From assembly GCA_024709165.1 (NCBI GenBank), contig JANJXF010000142.1, positions 1 through 57,990 of the forward strand: a stretch of 57,990 nucleotides of DNA, written 5' to 3'. Made by a program: the position numbers and the translations under genes. This DNA is from Thiobacillus sp. (GTDB taxonomy: Bacteria; Pseudomonadota; Gammaproteobacteria; Burkholderiales; Thiobacillaceae). Under the pieces are notes generated by a model. The model saw nothing but the letters and a program-made list of their open reading frames with translations, was not told where the DNA came from and did not search any database. This document shows, piece after piece, positions 1-8,626 of this stretch (its first letter is position 1; each line of letters opens with the position of its first letter).

Positions 1-588
1 GAAGGTTTCGCCACGGATGGGGCTTTCGTGGTTGAAGAGGATGCCGTTGCAGGCATGCATGCCGTAGGCTTCGCGGTAGTTGACGGTGATCCAGTAGGCG
101 TAGAGCTTGGCCACCGCATAGGGGCTCCTGGGATAGAAGGGAGTGGTCTCCTTCTGCGGGGTTTCCTGGACGAGGCCGTAGAGTTCGCTGGTGGACGCCT
201 GGTAGAAGCGGGTTTTCTTTTCCAGGCCGAGGATGCGGATGGCTTCGAGGATGCGCAGGGCACCCAAGGCGTCGGAGTTGGCAGTGTATTCGGGTTCCTC
301 GAACGAGACGGCGACGTGGCTCTGCGCGGCGAGGTTGTAGATTTCGTCGGGCTTGACCTGCTGGATGATGCGGATGAGGCTGGAGCTGTCGGTGAGGTCG
401 CCGTGATGCAGGATGAAACGGCGGTTCTGCTCGTGCGGGTCCTGATAGAGATGGTCGATGCGGTCGGTGTTGAAGAGCGAGGTGCGGCGCTTGATGCCGT
501 GCACTTCGTAGCCGCGGCCGAGCAGAAATTCGGCGAGATAGGCGCCGTCCTGGCCGGTGACGCCGGTGATGAGGGCTTTTTTAGTCAT
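1..588 (-). CDS. gmd: GDP-mannose 4,6-dehydratase, C-terminus beyond the window
   Basis: This is the first 196 residues of GDP-mannose 4,6-dehydratase, an extended SDR enzyme that makes GDP-4-keto-6-deoxymannose, the precursor of GDP-fucose and GDP-rhamnose. The start [15 protein letters not shown] carries the NADP-binding GxxGxxG (residues 9-15). The catalytic STSE (Thr133) and YAVAK (Tyr157, Lys161) are present, as are the family signatures LAAQSHV and [12 protein letters not shown]. The gene runs off the left edge, so the ORF track misses it. The ATG at 586-588 is the obvious start because it begins the Rossmann strand. It may feed the GT10 fucosyltransferase encoded 38 kb away; that link is inference. 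Confidence 0.95.
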   Translation of the reverse strand, partial: MTKKALITGVTGQDGAYLAEFLLGRGYEVHGIKRRTSLFNTDRIDHLYQDPHEQNRRFILHHGDLTDSSSLIRIIQQVKPDEIYNLAAQSHVAVSFEEPEYTANSDALGALRILEAIRILGLEKKTRFYQASTSELYGLVQETPQKETTPFYPRSPYAVAKLYAYWITVNYREAYGMHACNGILFNHESPIRGETF

Positions 589-931
589 GTTCTTGGATCG
601 ACGGAGCGGAAAGCAGGGATTGTCCTATTTTTTGCGCTCCAGTGCAGCTTGGACGCACCGCAACTCGAAGCACTCAGCTTCCTGAATCCGCGTTCGTAAA
701 AGTTGAAACCTTCCCTGCATCCGTCCGACAGTAATATAGGCTACAGACGGATGTTTGAAGAACGAGCGTACCAGCTTGCGATTGCTGCCTATTTCGGCAA
801 GCTGTGCGGCCACACGCTGTTCCAGATTTTCGCCCTTTTGCAGCGGACGGCGCGTATTGCCCGTACGCTTGGCATGGCTCCATACCATGAAAGAAACGAA
901 AGTGACGTATCTTGGTGCTTGTTTGTTGTTC
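589..931. other. Intergenic region without a convincing gene; contains an inverted repeat
   Basis: This stretch separates gmd from tRNA-Thr. The short ORFs on both strands (for example 625-888 minus and 703-948 plus) overlap each other, lack a clear ribosome binding site and match no family I know. The one structure I see is CATCCGTC (718-725) with its exact complement GACGGATG (746-753), separated by 20 bases. It lies upstream of gmd and could be a regulatory site or a transcript hairpin, but it has no T-run. Confidence 0.5.
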
Positions 932-1007
932 TGGTGCCGCTTATCTGACTCGAACAGATGACCTACCGCTTACAAGGCGGTTGCTCTACCAACTGAGCTA
1001 AAGCGGC
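932..1007 (-). tRNA. tRNA-Thr (anticodon TGT)
   Basis: On the minus strand the sequence reads GCCGCTTTAGCTCAGTTGG and continues into a full cloverleaf. The acceptor arm GCCGCTT pairs with AAGCGGC. The anticodon stem ACCGC/GCGGT encloses the loop CTTGTAA, giving anticodon TGT (threonine, ACA codons). The T-arm has the standard GTTCGAGTC, and the 3' CCA is encoded. The 76-base length is normal. Confidence 0.97.
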
Positions 1008-1049
1008 GAAGGGCGACATTATAGCCATGCCATGCAGCGGAGGCGCACG

Positions 1050-1463
1050 TCACTTCACGACCTTGAGTGCGGGGCGGCCCTTGGGCGGCGTAGTGGGCCG
1101 TTCCGAGGCGTGAGGCGGTTCCTGGTCTGTCGGTTCAGGCGGCTCGGGCGCATCGACCGGCTCGAAGTGCAGGCCCTGGCCGTTCTCACGCGCAAAGATG
1201 GCGGCAACGCGATCGACCGGAATGGCGATCTCCTGCGACACGCCGCCGAAGCGCGCGGAGAACTGGATCCACTCGTTGTCGAGGGTAAGATCGCGTACCG
1301 CGGCAGCACCGATGTTGAGGAGAATTTGCCCATCGCGCACGTACCCCATGGGCACACGGGTCTGGGCATCGACAGCGACGAGGAGCTGAGGCGTGAAACC
1401 GGAGTCCACGCACCATTCGTACAGTGCGCGGATGAGGTACGGCTTGGTGGAAATCTCGGCCAT
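1050..1463 (-). CDS. sspB: ClpXP protease specificity-enhancing factor SspB
   Basis: SspB is the adaptor that delivers ssrA-tagged proteins to ClpXP. The 137-residue product starts MAEISTKPYLIRALYEW, the usual N-terminus of the peptide-binding domain, so the internal ATG at 1461-1463 is preferred to the ORF-track start. After about residue 110 there is a Pro/Glu-rich flexible linker, and the protein ends in GRPALKVVK, the short basic C-terminal module that docks on the ClpX zinc domain. It lies 20 bases downstream of sspA on the same strand, the normal sspAB arrangement in betaproteobacteria. Confidence 0.95.
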   Translation of the reverse strand: MAEISTKPYLIRALYEWCVDSGFTPQLLVAVDAQTRVPMGYVRDGQILLNIGAAAVRDLTLDNEWIQFSARFGGVSQEIAIPVDRVAAIFARENGQGLHFEPVDAPEPPEPTDQEPPHASERPTTPPKGRPALKVVK

Positions 1464-1483
1464 GCCCCTGCCCGGTTCGTCGC

Positions 1484-2083
1484 TCACTTGCGCATCGATT
1501 TCTCGGTGGGCGTGAGCGCGTTGATGAAGGCCGGACGGCTGAACAGACGCTCGCGGTACTTGAGTACGGGCGCGGCCATCTTGGGCAGTTCGATGCCGTA
1601 ATGTTCGAGCCGCCACAGCAGCGGTGCGATGGCGACGTCGAGCATGGAGAACTCGTCGTTCATCAAGTATTTCTGCTTGGTGAGAATCGGCGAGAGCTGC
1701 GAGAGATTGTCGCGGATTTCCTGGCGCGCCTTGTCCGACGTCTTGCTGAGGCTGTGCTCAAGCGTGTCGACGTGGGCATAGAGGTCGCGCTCGAAGTTGA
1801 ACAGGACGAGACGCGCGCGTGCGCGCATGACCGGATCAGGCGGCATGAGTTGCGGGTGCGGGAAGCGTTCGTCGATGTATTCGTTGATGATGTTCGCTTC
1901 GGTCAGCACAAGGTCGCGTTCGACCAGAACGGGCATCTTGCCGGTAGGGCTGATGCTGGCAATTTCCTCGGGTTTCTTGTGCATGTCGACATCGATGACT
2001 TCGAAGTCCATGTCCTTTTCGAAAAGGACGATACGGCAGCGGTGGCTGTACGGGTCGGTACTGCCGGAATAGAGGGTCATCAT
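1484..2083 (-). CDS. sspA: Stringent starvation protein A
   Basis: SspA is a GST-fold protein that binds RNA polymerase and acts in stationary-phase and stress transcription. The 199-residue product has the N-terminal thioredoxin-like domain (TLYSGSTDPYSHRCRIVLFEK), then the cis-Pro region GKMPVLVERDLVLTEANIINEYID, and an all-helical C-terminal domain. The start is placed at the tandem ATGATG (2078-2083), which has GGAG just upstream; the longer ORF-track start adds a non-conserved tail. It lies between petC and sspB, probably in the petABC-sspAB transcription unit or just after a weak terminator. Confidence 0.94.
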   Translation of the reverse strand: MMTLYSGSTDPYSHRCRIVLFEKDMDFEVIDVDMHKKPEEIASISPTGKMPVLVERDLVLTEANIINEYIDERFPHPQLMPPDPVMRARARLVLFNFERDLYAHVDTLEHSLSKTSDKARQEIRDNLSQLSPILTKQKYLMNDEFSMLDVAIAPLLWRLEHYGIELPKMAAPVLKYRERLFSRPAFINALTPTEKSMRK

Positions 2084-2139
2084 GACGGAGGCTCCCTGTG
2101 GCGTTGCGGAATGACGGGCAGAGCGGTTCAAAACGCCAA

Positions 2140-2161
2140 CAGCCGGACCAAGGCCCGGCTG
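2140..2161 (-). terminator. Possible terminator between petC and sspA
   Basis: A perfect 7-base inverted repeat, CAGCCGG/CCGGCTG with an 8-base loop, lies between petC and sspA. On the minus strand it is followed by TTGGCGTTTTG, a weak T-rich tract. It could partly end petABC transcription or be an attenuating hairpin before sspA. Confidence 0.4.
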
Positions 2162-2183
2162 CTGGTGAGGGCTAGACGCGCCT

Positions 2184-2909
2184 TCAGTGAACGTCTTTCC
2201 AGTATTCCTTCTTCAGATAGTAGGCAGGAATGAAGAAGAGTGCGAGAAAGGCGAGCACGGCCAAGCCGGTGCGCTTGCGGGTGAGCTGCGCGGGCTCGCC
2301 CATCCAGACGAGGTAGTTGACGAGATCGCCGACCATTGCGTCGTACTCGGCCGGGGTCATGCTGCCGGGCTTGACGAGTTCGAGACGGTCGATGACCTCG
2401 TGGCCGCCGACGGTCTTGTAGCGCGGAACCTGTTCGCCTTGCAGGTTCCACAGGACATGCGGCATGCCGACCTTGTCGAACACCGTGTTGTTCCAGCCGG
2501 ACGGCCGCGTATCGTCGCGATAGAAGCCGCGCAGATAGGTATAGAGCCAGTCGGCGCTACGGGAGCGCGCGATCACCGACAGATCGGGCGGTGTGGCGCC
2601 GAACCAGGCCTTGACGTCGGCCGCCCGCATTCCGACCGGCATGGTCTCGCCCGGCTTTTCCGCGGCAAACAAGAGGTTGTCCTTGATCTGCTCTTCGGTA
2701 AGACCGATGTCCTGCAGACGCGCGTAGCGCATGGAGGCGGCTGCGTGGCAGTTCAGGCAGTTGTTGACGAACACGCGGGCACCGCGTTGCAGGGATTCCT
2801 GATCGGTCAGGTTGACAGGAGCCGGGTCCAGGTGGACCGTGGCTTCGGCCGCAAAGGCCACGACCGGGGCAGCCGCCAGCAGGAGGAAAAATTTCTTCAA
2901 GCGTTTCAT
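2184..2909 (-). CDS. petC: Cytochrome c1 of the bc1 complex
   Basis: This is the heme-c subunit of ubiquinol:cytochrome c oxidoreductase, passing electrons from the Rieske protein to soluble cytochrome c. The 241-residue product has a signal peptide (MKRLKKFFLLLAAAPVVAFA), one heme-attachment site CLNCH (Cys51, Cys54, His55), and the region ETMPVGMRAADVKAWFG, which carries a candidate axial Met. One C-terminal transmembrane helix (about 216-236) ends in basic residues that anchor it in the inner membrane. It follows petB by one base, so the two are cotranscribed. Confidence 0.96.
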   Translation of the reverse strand: MKRLKKFFLLLAAAPVVAFAAEATVHLDPAPVNLTDQESLQRGARVFVNNCLNCHAAASMRYARLQDIGLTEEQIKDNLLFAAEKPGETMPVGMRAADVKAWFGATPPDLSVIARSRSADWLYTYLRGFYRDDTRPSGWNNTVFDKVGMPHVLWNLQGEQVPRYKTVGGHEVIDRLELVKPGSMTPAEYDAMVGDLVNYLVWMGEPAQLTRKRTGLAVLAFLALFFIPAYYLKKEYWKDVH

Positions 2910-2910
2910 T

Positions 2911-4146
2911 TTAGCCAGTCACCCTTTCCGGTTCCGGTTTGGTCTTGTCAATCGAGGTATACCAGGGCATCAACAGGAAAAACAGGAAGTAGACCACGGA
3001 GAAGATCCGCGCGAACAGCGTCGCGATCGGCGTCGCCGGCAACAGGCCGAGGTAGCCGAGACCGACGAAGGACACGATGAACAGTGCGAGCATGATCTTG
3101 TAGATCGGGCCGCGATAGCGGATCGACTTCACTCTGGCGCGATCAAGCCACGGCAGGAAGAACAGCAGCACGATCGACAGCCCCATCGCCACGACACCGG
3201 GGAACTGCGAGCCGAACATCGGCGGCACCGCGCGCAGGATCGCGTAGAACGGCGTGAAGTACCACAGCGGAGCGATGTGCGGCGGGGTCTTCAGCGGATC
3301 GGCCGGGATGAAGTTGTTGGCTTCGAGGAAGTAGCCGCCCATCTCCGGCGCGAAGAACACGATCGCCGAGAACACCATGAGGAAGACGACGACGCCGACG
3401 ATGTCCTTCACCGTGTAATAGGGGTGGAAGGGGATGCCGTCGAGCGGAATGCCCGTGTTGGGATCTTTCTTTTTCTTGATCTCGATGCCGTCGGGGTTGT
3501 TAGAGCCGACTTCGTGCAGGGCAACCAGGTGCACCGCGACCAGCGCGATCAGCACCAGCGGCAGGGCGATAACGTGGAAGGCGAAGAAGCGGTTCAGCGT
3601 CGCATCGGAGATGACGTAGTCGCCACGGATCCAGATCGACAGGTCCTCGCCGATGAAGGGCACGGCGGCGAACAGGTTGACGATCACCTGGGCGCCCCAG
3701 AAGGACATCTGGCCCCACGGCAGCAGGTAGCCGAGGAAGGCCTCCGCCATCAGCGCAAGATAGATCAACACACCGAAGATCCAGATCAGCTCGCGTGGTT
3801 TGCGGTAGGACCCATACATGAGGCCGCGGAACATGTGCAGGTAGACCACCACGAAGAACATCGAGGCGCCGGTGGAGTGCATGTAGCGGATCAGCCAGCC
3901 CCACTCGACGTCGCGCATGATGTACTCGACGGAGACGAACGCAAGCGCCGCATCCGGCTTGTAGTTCATGGTGAGGAAAATGCCGGTGACGATCTGCAGA
4001 ACCAGCACCAGAAGCGCCAGCGAGCCGAAGAAGTACCAGAAATTGAAATTCTTCGGCGCGTAGTACTCGGACAGGTGAGCCTTGTAGGTCGCGGTGAGCG
4101 GGAAACGGTCGTCGATCCAACCCATCATCTTTTGCAGGGCAGACAT
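2911..4146 (-). CDS. petB: Cytochrome b of the bc1 complex
   Basis: This is the membrane core of complex III, with the two b hemes and both quinone sites. The 411-residue, multi-helix protein has heme ligands His90/His104 (in YMHSTGASMF..YLHMFRG) and His191/His206 (in FAFHVIALPL..AVHLVAL). The Qo-loop motif usually written PEWY reads PLWY here (HIAPLWYFTPFYAI). I recall similar non-Glu variants in betaproteobacterial cytochromes b, so I do not read it as a loss of function. It is followed at once by petC and preceded 4 bases upstream by petA. Confidence 0.96.
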   Translation of the reverse strand: MSALQKMMGWIDDRFPLTATYKAHLSEYYAPKNFNFWYFFGSLALLVLVLQIVTGIFLTMNYKPDAALAFVSVEYIMRDVEWGWLIRYMHSTGASMFFVVVYLHMFRGLMYGSYRKPRELIWIFGVLIYLALMAEAFLGYLLPWGQMSFWGAQVIVNLFAAVPFIGEDLSIWIRGDYVISDATLNRFFAFHVIALPLVLIALVAVHLVALHEVGSNNPDGIEIKKKKDPNTGIPLDGIPFHPYYTVKDIVGVVVFLMVFSAIVFFAPEMGGYFLEANNFIPADPLKTPPHIAPLWYFTPFYAILRAVPPMFGSQFPGVVAMGLSIVLLFFLPWLDRARVKSIRYRGPIYKIMLALFIVSFVGLGYLGLLPATPIATLFARIFSVVYFLFFLLMPWYTSIDKTKPEPERVTG

Positions 4147-4150
4147 TTAC

Positions 4151-4756
4151 TCAGGCTCCTTTCGTGTCCACGCCGATCAGCAGCCTGGCGTCACTGAGGT
4201 ATTGATGGGGCGGAATCACCAGATTGGTCGGTGCCGGAACGCCCTTGTAGACGCGTCCCGCGATGTCGAACGTGGAGCCGTGGCAGGGACAGAAAAAACC
4301 GCCCGGCCAGTTGGCGCCGAGATCTGCGGCGCCAATTTCCTTGCGGTAGGTGGGCGAACAGCCCAGATGGGTGCAGATACCGACGGCGACCAGCAACTCG
4401 GGCTTGAGCGAACGGCCGTCGTTCTTGCAGTAGTCGGGCTGCTGCGGCATTTCGCTCTTGGGATCGGCGAGCTGATCGTCGTGCTTGACCATCAGATCGA
4501 GCATTTCCTTGGTGCGGTTGACGATCCATACCGGCTTGCCACGCCATTCGACGGTCAGCAACATGCCGGGTTCAACCTTGCTGATGTCGACCTCGACCGG
4601 CGCACCGGCGGCCTTCGCCCGTGCGCTCGGCAGCATGCTCATCACCAGCGGCACGGCCACACCGGCGGCCGCCACGCCACCGACAACGCTGGTCGCGGCG
4701 ACCAGGAATTTCCGCTTGCTGCTGTTTACTTCCTGTCCATCGGCTGCTCGACTCAT
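4151..4756 (-). CDS. petA: Rieske iron-sulfur subunit of the bc1 complex
   Basis: The Rieske protein carries the 2Fe-2S cluster that takes the first electron from ubiquinol. The 201-residue product has an N-terminal signal/anchor helix (about residues 17-41, AATSVVGGVAAAGVAVPLVM). The two cluster-binding boxes are CTHLGC (Cys128, His130, Cys133) and CPCHG (Cys156, Cys158, His159), which supply the four ligands and the disulfide pair. It is the first gene of the petABC operon. The upstream spacer contains TACAAT on the minus strand as a possible -10. Confidence 0.97.
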   Translation of the reverse strand: MSRAADGQEVNSSKRKFLVAATSVVGGVAAAGVAVPLVMSMLPSARAKAAGAPVEVDISKVEPGMLLTVEWRGKPVWIVNRTKEMLDLMVKHDDQLADPKSEMPQQPDYCKNDGRSLKPELLVAVGICTHLGCSPTYRKEIGAADLGANWPGGFFCPCHGSTFDIAGRVYKGVPAPTNLVIPPHQYLSDARLLIGVDTKGA

Positions 4757-4864
4757 GTTTTTTCAACCTGAACGTTTTTCAACAAAACTGAAATTGTAAC
4801 AAAATGATGCCCGCAACTGGAAGGCCAGAGCGACCCTCGACAGTAGACAGAAACAAAATGAATC

Positions 4865-4870
4865 TATAAT
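4865..4870 (+). promoter_or_regulatory. Probable -10 element for the serine protease gene
   Basis: A perfect TATAAT lies 42 bases before the protease ATG, in an AT-rich patch of the divergent petA/protease spacer. The best upstream partner is TAGACA at 4844-4849, but the 15-base spacing is short, so the -35 is uncertain. Confidence 0.5.
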
Positions 4871-4912
4871 TATCCTGCCTCTCGTCCGATAAAGCCTTGA
4901 TTCAGGTCAATT

Positions 4913-6088
4913 ATGCGCAAGTTCTGGCTGCTCTTCGCCCAGGCCACCACAGTGGCCCTCGGCGTGTTGTTCGTCATCGCGCTCTTCAAGCCGGACCTGC
5001 TGCGCTGGCAGGCGCCGCAACCCCGCCCCGGCGTGACCATCCGTCAGGCGCCGGCAACGCCGGCGGCGCCGCTGCCCCTCACGGAATCGTTCGCGCCGGC
5101 GGCGCAGCGGGTGATCCCCGCGGTGGTCAACGTGTTCACGCAGCAGAAAGTGCGCGCCCCCGCGGTGCAGGACCCGATCTTTCGCTACTTCTTCGGCGAC
5201 CGCCTGGACGGACGACCGCGCCAGGCCTCCAACCTGGGCTCGGGGGTCATCGTCAGCGCGGAGGGCTACGTCCTCACCAACTACCACGTGGTCGAAGCCG
5301 CCGACGAGATCCAGGTGGCACTGGCCGACGGCCGCACCTTGCCCGCGCGCGTGGTCGGCGCCGATCCGGAAACCGACCTGGCGGTGCTGAAGATCGACGC
5401 CGGCAACCTGCCGGCAATCACCTTCGCCCAGGCCGACACGCTCAAGGTGGGCGACTGGGTGCTGGCAGTGGGCAATCCGTTCGGCGTCGGACAGACGGTT
5501 ACCGCGGGCATCGTCAGCGCGCTCGGGCGCACCCAGCTCGGCATCAACACCTTCGAGAACTTCATCCAGACCGACGCGGCGATCAACCCCGGCAACTCGG
5601 GTGGTGCGCTGGTCGATGCCGCCGGTAACCTGGTGGGCATCAATAGTGCCATCTATTCGCGCACTGGCGGCTCGCAGGGCATCGGCTTCGCCATTCCCGT
5701 GAGCATCGCGCGCCAGGTGATGGAGCAGATCATCCGCGAAGGCGGCGTGACGCGCGGCTGGGTCGGCATCGAAGTGCAGGATCTCACACCGGAGCTGGCC
5801 GAATCATTCAGCCTGAAGAACGCTCAGGGTGCACTGATCGCGGGCGTGTTGAAGGGCGGGCCGGCCGACAGCGGCGGCGTGCGCCCGGGCGACGTCCTGC
5901 TCGCGGTGAACGGCAGGCGAGTCGCGGATTCAGCGTCGCTGCTCAACCTGATCGCCGCGCTCAAGCCAGGCGAGACCGCGCACCTCACGGTGGCGCGCAA
6001 GCAGCAGTCGCTCGAGGTGACGGTACAGGCGGGCCGCCGCCCGGTACAGCGTTCGCCGTTGCCGCAAGCCGACCCCGAACTCAACTGA
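4913..6088 (+). CDS. DegS/AlgW-type membrane-anchored serine protease with one PDZ domain
   Basis: This is an HtrA-family periplasmic protease held by an N-terminal membrane helix (residues 4-25). The trypsin-like domain has the triad His125 (TNYHVVEA), Asp155 (PETDLAVLKID) and Ser229 (NPGNSGGALVD). One PDZ domain follows (about residues 280-375), and the length of 391 fits the single-PDZ DegS/HhoB class rather than two-PDZ DegP. Such proteases cleave anti-sigma factors such as RseA when misfolded porins bind the PDZ. An ECF/anti-sigma pair lies 1.8 kb away, but no direct link can be shown. Its stop codon overlaps that of the convergent yyaL-like gene. Confidence 0.9.
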   Translation: MRKFWLLFAQATTVALGVLFVIALFKPDLLRWQAPQPRPGVTIRQAPATPAAPLPLTESFAPAAQRVIPAVVNVFTQQKVRAPAVQDPIFRYFFGDRLDGRPRQASNLGSGVIVSAEGYVLTNYHVVEAADEIQVALADGRTLPARVVGADPETDLAVLKIDAGNLPAITFAQADTLKVGDWVLAVGNPFGVGQTVTAGIVSALGRTQLGINTFENFIQTDAAINPGNSGGALVDAAGNLVGINSAIYSRTGGSQGIGFAIPVSIARQVMEQIIREGGVTRGWVGIEVQDLTPELAESFSLKNAQGALIAGVLKGGPADSGGVRPGDVLLAVNGRRVADSASLLNLIAALKPGETAHLTVARKQQSLEVTVQAGRRPVQRSPLPQADPELN

Positions 6089-7883
6089 GCGCGTCCAGCA
6101 GGCGCACGCGGCTGGGCCAGACAAGCGGGTCGCGCGCCAGCTCCGGCAGCGTCCATGCTGCGGCTTCGCGTGCGAGTTTCCGCAGTCTCGCATCGCCCAG
6201 GCGCAGGCTGGACCGGATCAGCACATCGGCCGGCGAAGGCTGCGCACCGTCAGGCAGGCCCGCGGCCGGCGTACTGGTCGCGAGCAGCGGCGCCGCTTCG
6301 TGGCGCCAGCCCGTCTCGCGCCAGAATGTCTGCCAGGCAACGCGCGCCAGGCGCCGCGCTGCCGCACGTGATGCCCGGTTGCCGGTGGCATCGGCGTGGT
6401 CGAGCAGACCCGCCACGGCCCAGGCGTAATCCTCCAGTTCCGCTCCAGCGACCACTTTGCCGCCGGCTGCGGCCTTGACCAGTTCCCCGCCCGGCGCCAT
6501 GCGGCCAAGCAGGAAGCGCTGCAAGCGATCGGCGGCGCGCCGGTATGCGGGATCGAACGCCGCTGCCTGACTCAGTGCCGACAGAGCCAGGCCGTTGAGA
6601 CCCGCGTTCATCTTGGTATCGCGCGGCAGGTGCCGTGTCTGGCGCAACGGCAGCAGAACGACCGCAGCCTCCCTGAGGAGCGATCGCTCCCGCGCAGTCG
6701 GCACACGATATTCTGCCGGTAGGTAACCATGATCGAAGACGCGCGCGGCATCCAGTCGCCACACCCGTCGCGCAGCGGCGTAGGCCGGGGCCGACAGATG
6801 GCGTTGCAGTGCCGCGGGCTCCCACAGATAGAACGCGCCTTCGCGCCCCTGAGCATCGACAGCGGACGTGCTGGCGTAGAACCCGCCCCCCGGATCGGCC
6901 AGATCACGCAAGACGAAATCGAGTGTGGCGCGCGCCACGTCGCGATAACCGGGTTCGCGCAGCACCGCCGCCGCACGCAGGTAAAGCGAGGCCAGTTGCG
7001 CGTTGTCGGCAAGCATCTTTTCGAAATGCGGGGTGTCCCAATTAGGATCGACGGTGTAGCGGAAGAAGCCGCCGCCGATATGGTCGCGCAGGCCGCGCGC
7101 GGCCATCTGGTCGAGTGTGAGACGGAGGAATTCGGCCAGCGTGGCTTCAGGATTCCGCGCCTGGCGTTCGAGCAGGGCATCGAGCTGCGGCGCCATGGGA
7201 AACTTTGCGACCTGGCCGAAACCGCCGTGCATGAGATCGGCCTCACGCCACGCGGCGTCGAGAAACTGTCGCCACGCCTCTGCGCCACGTGCAGCGGTGA
7301 GCGGCGCGGCGCGCGGTGGGGCGGACGCCGGCGGGGTGGCGCGGCGCGCCAGCGCGCGGATCGCGTCGGGCTCCGCAGCCCAGCGCGCCGCGATGCGGTC
7401 GAGTACCGCGGCAAGGTCCTGCGGCGGGACGTATAAAATGACGGACACGGGATAGCCGTCGGGTGTCACGAACGCATTGAGCGGCCAGCCGGCCACGCCA
7501 ACGAGGCGGGCGGCGAACGCCTGCAAGGCGTCGTCCAGCCCACCGTGCAATTCGCGGTCGACCTTGACGGGTATGAAGGCGTCGTTGAGCCGCGCCGCGA
7601 TTCCGCTGTTGCGATAGCTCTCTCGCTGCATGACGTGGCACCAGTGGCAGGCGAAATAGCCGATGGAGACGAACAGCAATTTGTTCTCGCGTCGTGCGCG
7701 CGCGACCGTTTCGGCGTTCCACTCCTGCCACGCCACCGGATCGCCGGCGTGCAGGGCGAGATACGGTGACGCGTGGCCGGCAAGCCGGTTCGACATGGGC
7801 TGCGCCCCCGCGGCCGGCAGCAGGCAGACCAGCAGGAGAATACCGGCAAGCATGCGTGCGAATTCAGGCCGGTCGCTTTGCAT
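6081..7883 (-). CDS. Exported YyaL/SSP411-type protein with thioredoxin-like domain
   Basis: The 600-residue product has a signal peptide (about residues 10-27, ARMLAGILLLVCLLPAAGAQP). It then has the DUF255 thioredoxin-like domain, with the family opening NRLAGHASPYLALHAGDPVAW and the redox-like CHWC (Cys79-Cys82), followed by a long alpha/alpha-barrel domain (about 200-600). Its biochemical role is not known. The start is set by GGGAGG six bases before ATG 7883; the ORF track adds 60 spurious residues. It lies 44 bases after the anti-sigma gene, so sigma, anti-sigma and this protein probably form one operon, placing an exported redox protein under the ECF factor. It overlaps the convergent protease gene by 8 bases. 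Confidence 0.88.
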   Translation of the reverse strand: MQSDRPEFARMLAGILLLVCLLPAAGAQPMSNRLAGHASPYLALHAGDPVAWQEWNAETVARARRENKLLFVSIGYFACHWCHVMQRESYRNSGIAARLNDAFIPVKVDRELHGGLDDALQAFAARLVGVAGWPLNAFVTPDGYPVSVILYVPPQDLAAVLDRIAARWAAEPDAIRALARRATPPASAPPRAAPLTAARGAEAWRQFLDAAWREADLMHGGFGQVAKFPMAPQLDALLERQARNPEATLAEFLRLTLDQMAARGLRDHIGGGFFRYTVDPNWDTPHFEKMLADNAQLASLYLRAAAVLREPGYRDVARATLDFVLRDLADPGGGFYASTSAVDAQGREGAFYLWEPAALQRHLSAPAYAAARRVWRLDAARVFDHGYLPAEYRVPTARERSLLREAAVVLLPLRQTRHLPRDTKMNAGLNGLALSALSQAAAFDPAYRRAADRLQRFLLGRMAPGGELVKAAAGGKVVAGAELEDYAWAVAGLLDHADATGNRASRAAARRLARVAWQTFWRETGWRHEAAPLLATSTPAAGLPDGAQPSPADVLIRSSLRLGDARLRKLAREAAAWTLPELARDPLVWPSRVRLLDALS

Positions 7884-7927
7884 GAGACACCTCCCAGGCT
7901 CGAGCGCCCCACGCATCGGGTCGTGGG

Positions 7928-8626
7928 TCAGATCCGCACGTAAGTCCAGCCTTGCTGCAGGCGGTCGACGATCTCGCCGACGGCCGTGGGCGCGGTGCGG
8001 ACCGCGGGTAACAGAACGACACGCTCGCCCTCGTCGGCGAGCCGGGCGACCGTCTGGCCGCAAGCGACGAACTGCAGGCTAACGTGACGTGCGTGCAGTT
8101 GCGCGATACGCGCCGCGTGGGGGCTGACGCCGGCACGCAGCAGGCCGATACCCTGACTGTTCGCAACGATCTCAACCTGCATTTGCCGGCCCTGCCGTTC
8201 CGCCTCGTCGAGCAGCCGTTCGGCTGCGTCGAGCGCGGCCTCCATGCGTTGCGGTTCCGCGCTGTCGAGATGCAACAGCATCTTGCCCTGCCCTGCCGGC
8301 GCCACGATGCGGGCGAGATGAACTCCATCCGGTGCATCATCGAGGCCACGCAGCACCCAACCCGCCGTCAGACCGGTCGCAAGCATGACAGCTGCGGCGG
8401 CCAGGCCCGCCAGCCGCCTGCGCGACGCACGATCGGCCCGCCCGGCGGGCGGCGGAGGTTCGGCGTAGGCTGTACGCACCATGGACTGCAGGTTGCGCAG
8501 CTCGCACACGCGCGCAGCGAGCGACACATCCTCTTGCATGCGGGCGATGAGGCGTTCGCTTTCGTCGACGGCGAGTTCGCCATCGACGAAGGTATGCAGG
8601 GTTTCGTCAGAAATTTCGCGGGTCAT
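7928..8626 (-). CDS. Anti-sigma factor with periplasmic DsrE-like sensor domain
   Basis: The 232-residue product has three parts. Residues 1-55 form a cytoplasmic anti-sigma domain with the typical FVDGEL start but no HxxxCxxC zinc motif. Residues 73-93 are one transmembrane helix. Residues 110-232 form a periplasmic domain that resembles the DsrE protein encoded divergently at 9303: KMLLHLD parallels KVVYHVN, LQFVACGQT parallels FRVCRNT (Cys189 aligned with Cys116), and the ending GWTYVRI parallels GFVYLKP. The start overlaps the sigma stop (ATGA). I infer that the DsrE-like half senses a sulfur or thiol signal and controls release of the sigma factor. The ORF-track start at 9088 is an out-of-frame extension into the sigma gene. 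Confidence 0.85.
   Translation of the reverse strand: MTREISDETLHTFVDGELAVDESERLIARMQEDVSLAARVCELRNLQSMVRTAYAEPPPPAGRADRASRRRLAGLAAAAVMLATGLTAGWVLRGLDDAPDGVHLARIVAPAGQGKMLLHLDSAEPQRMEAALDAAERLLDEAERQGRQMQVEIVANSQGIGLLRAGVSPHAARIAQLHARHVSLQFVACGQTVARLADEGERVVLLPAVRTAPTAVGEIVDRLQQGWTYVRI

Noticed and set aside
625-888. 87-residue minus-strand ORF between tRNA-Thr and gmd
   Set aside because: There is no Shine-Dalgarno sequence, no known family, and it overlaps competing short ORFs on both strands.
2911-4146. PLWY in place of PEWY in cytochrome b as a broken Qo site
   Set aside because: Variants without Glu occur in working cytochromes b of related bacteria as far as I recall, and all heme ligands are intact.
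2812-4197. 461-residue plus-strand ORF opposite petB
   Set aside because: It is rich in R, H, E and Q with no recognisable domain and lies entirely antisense to a clear cytochrome b gene.
4837-4870. Full sigma-70 promoter for the serine protease gene
   Set aside because: The TATAAT is perfect, but no -35 box is found at 16-18 bases; only the -10 is reported.
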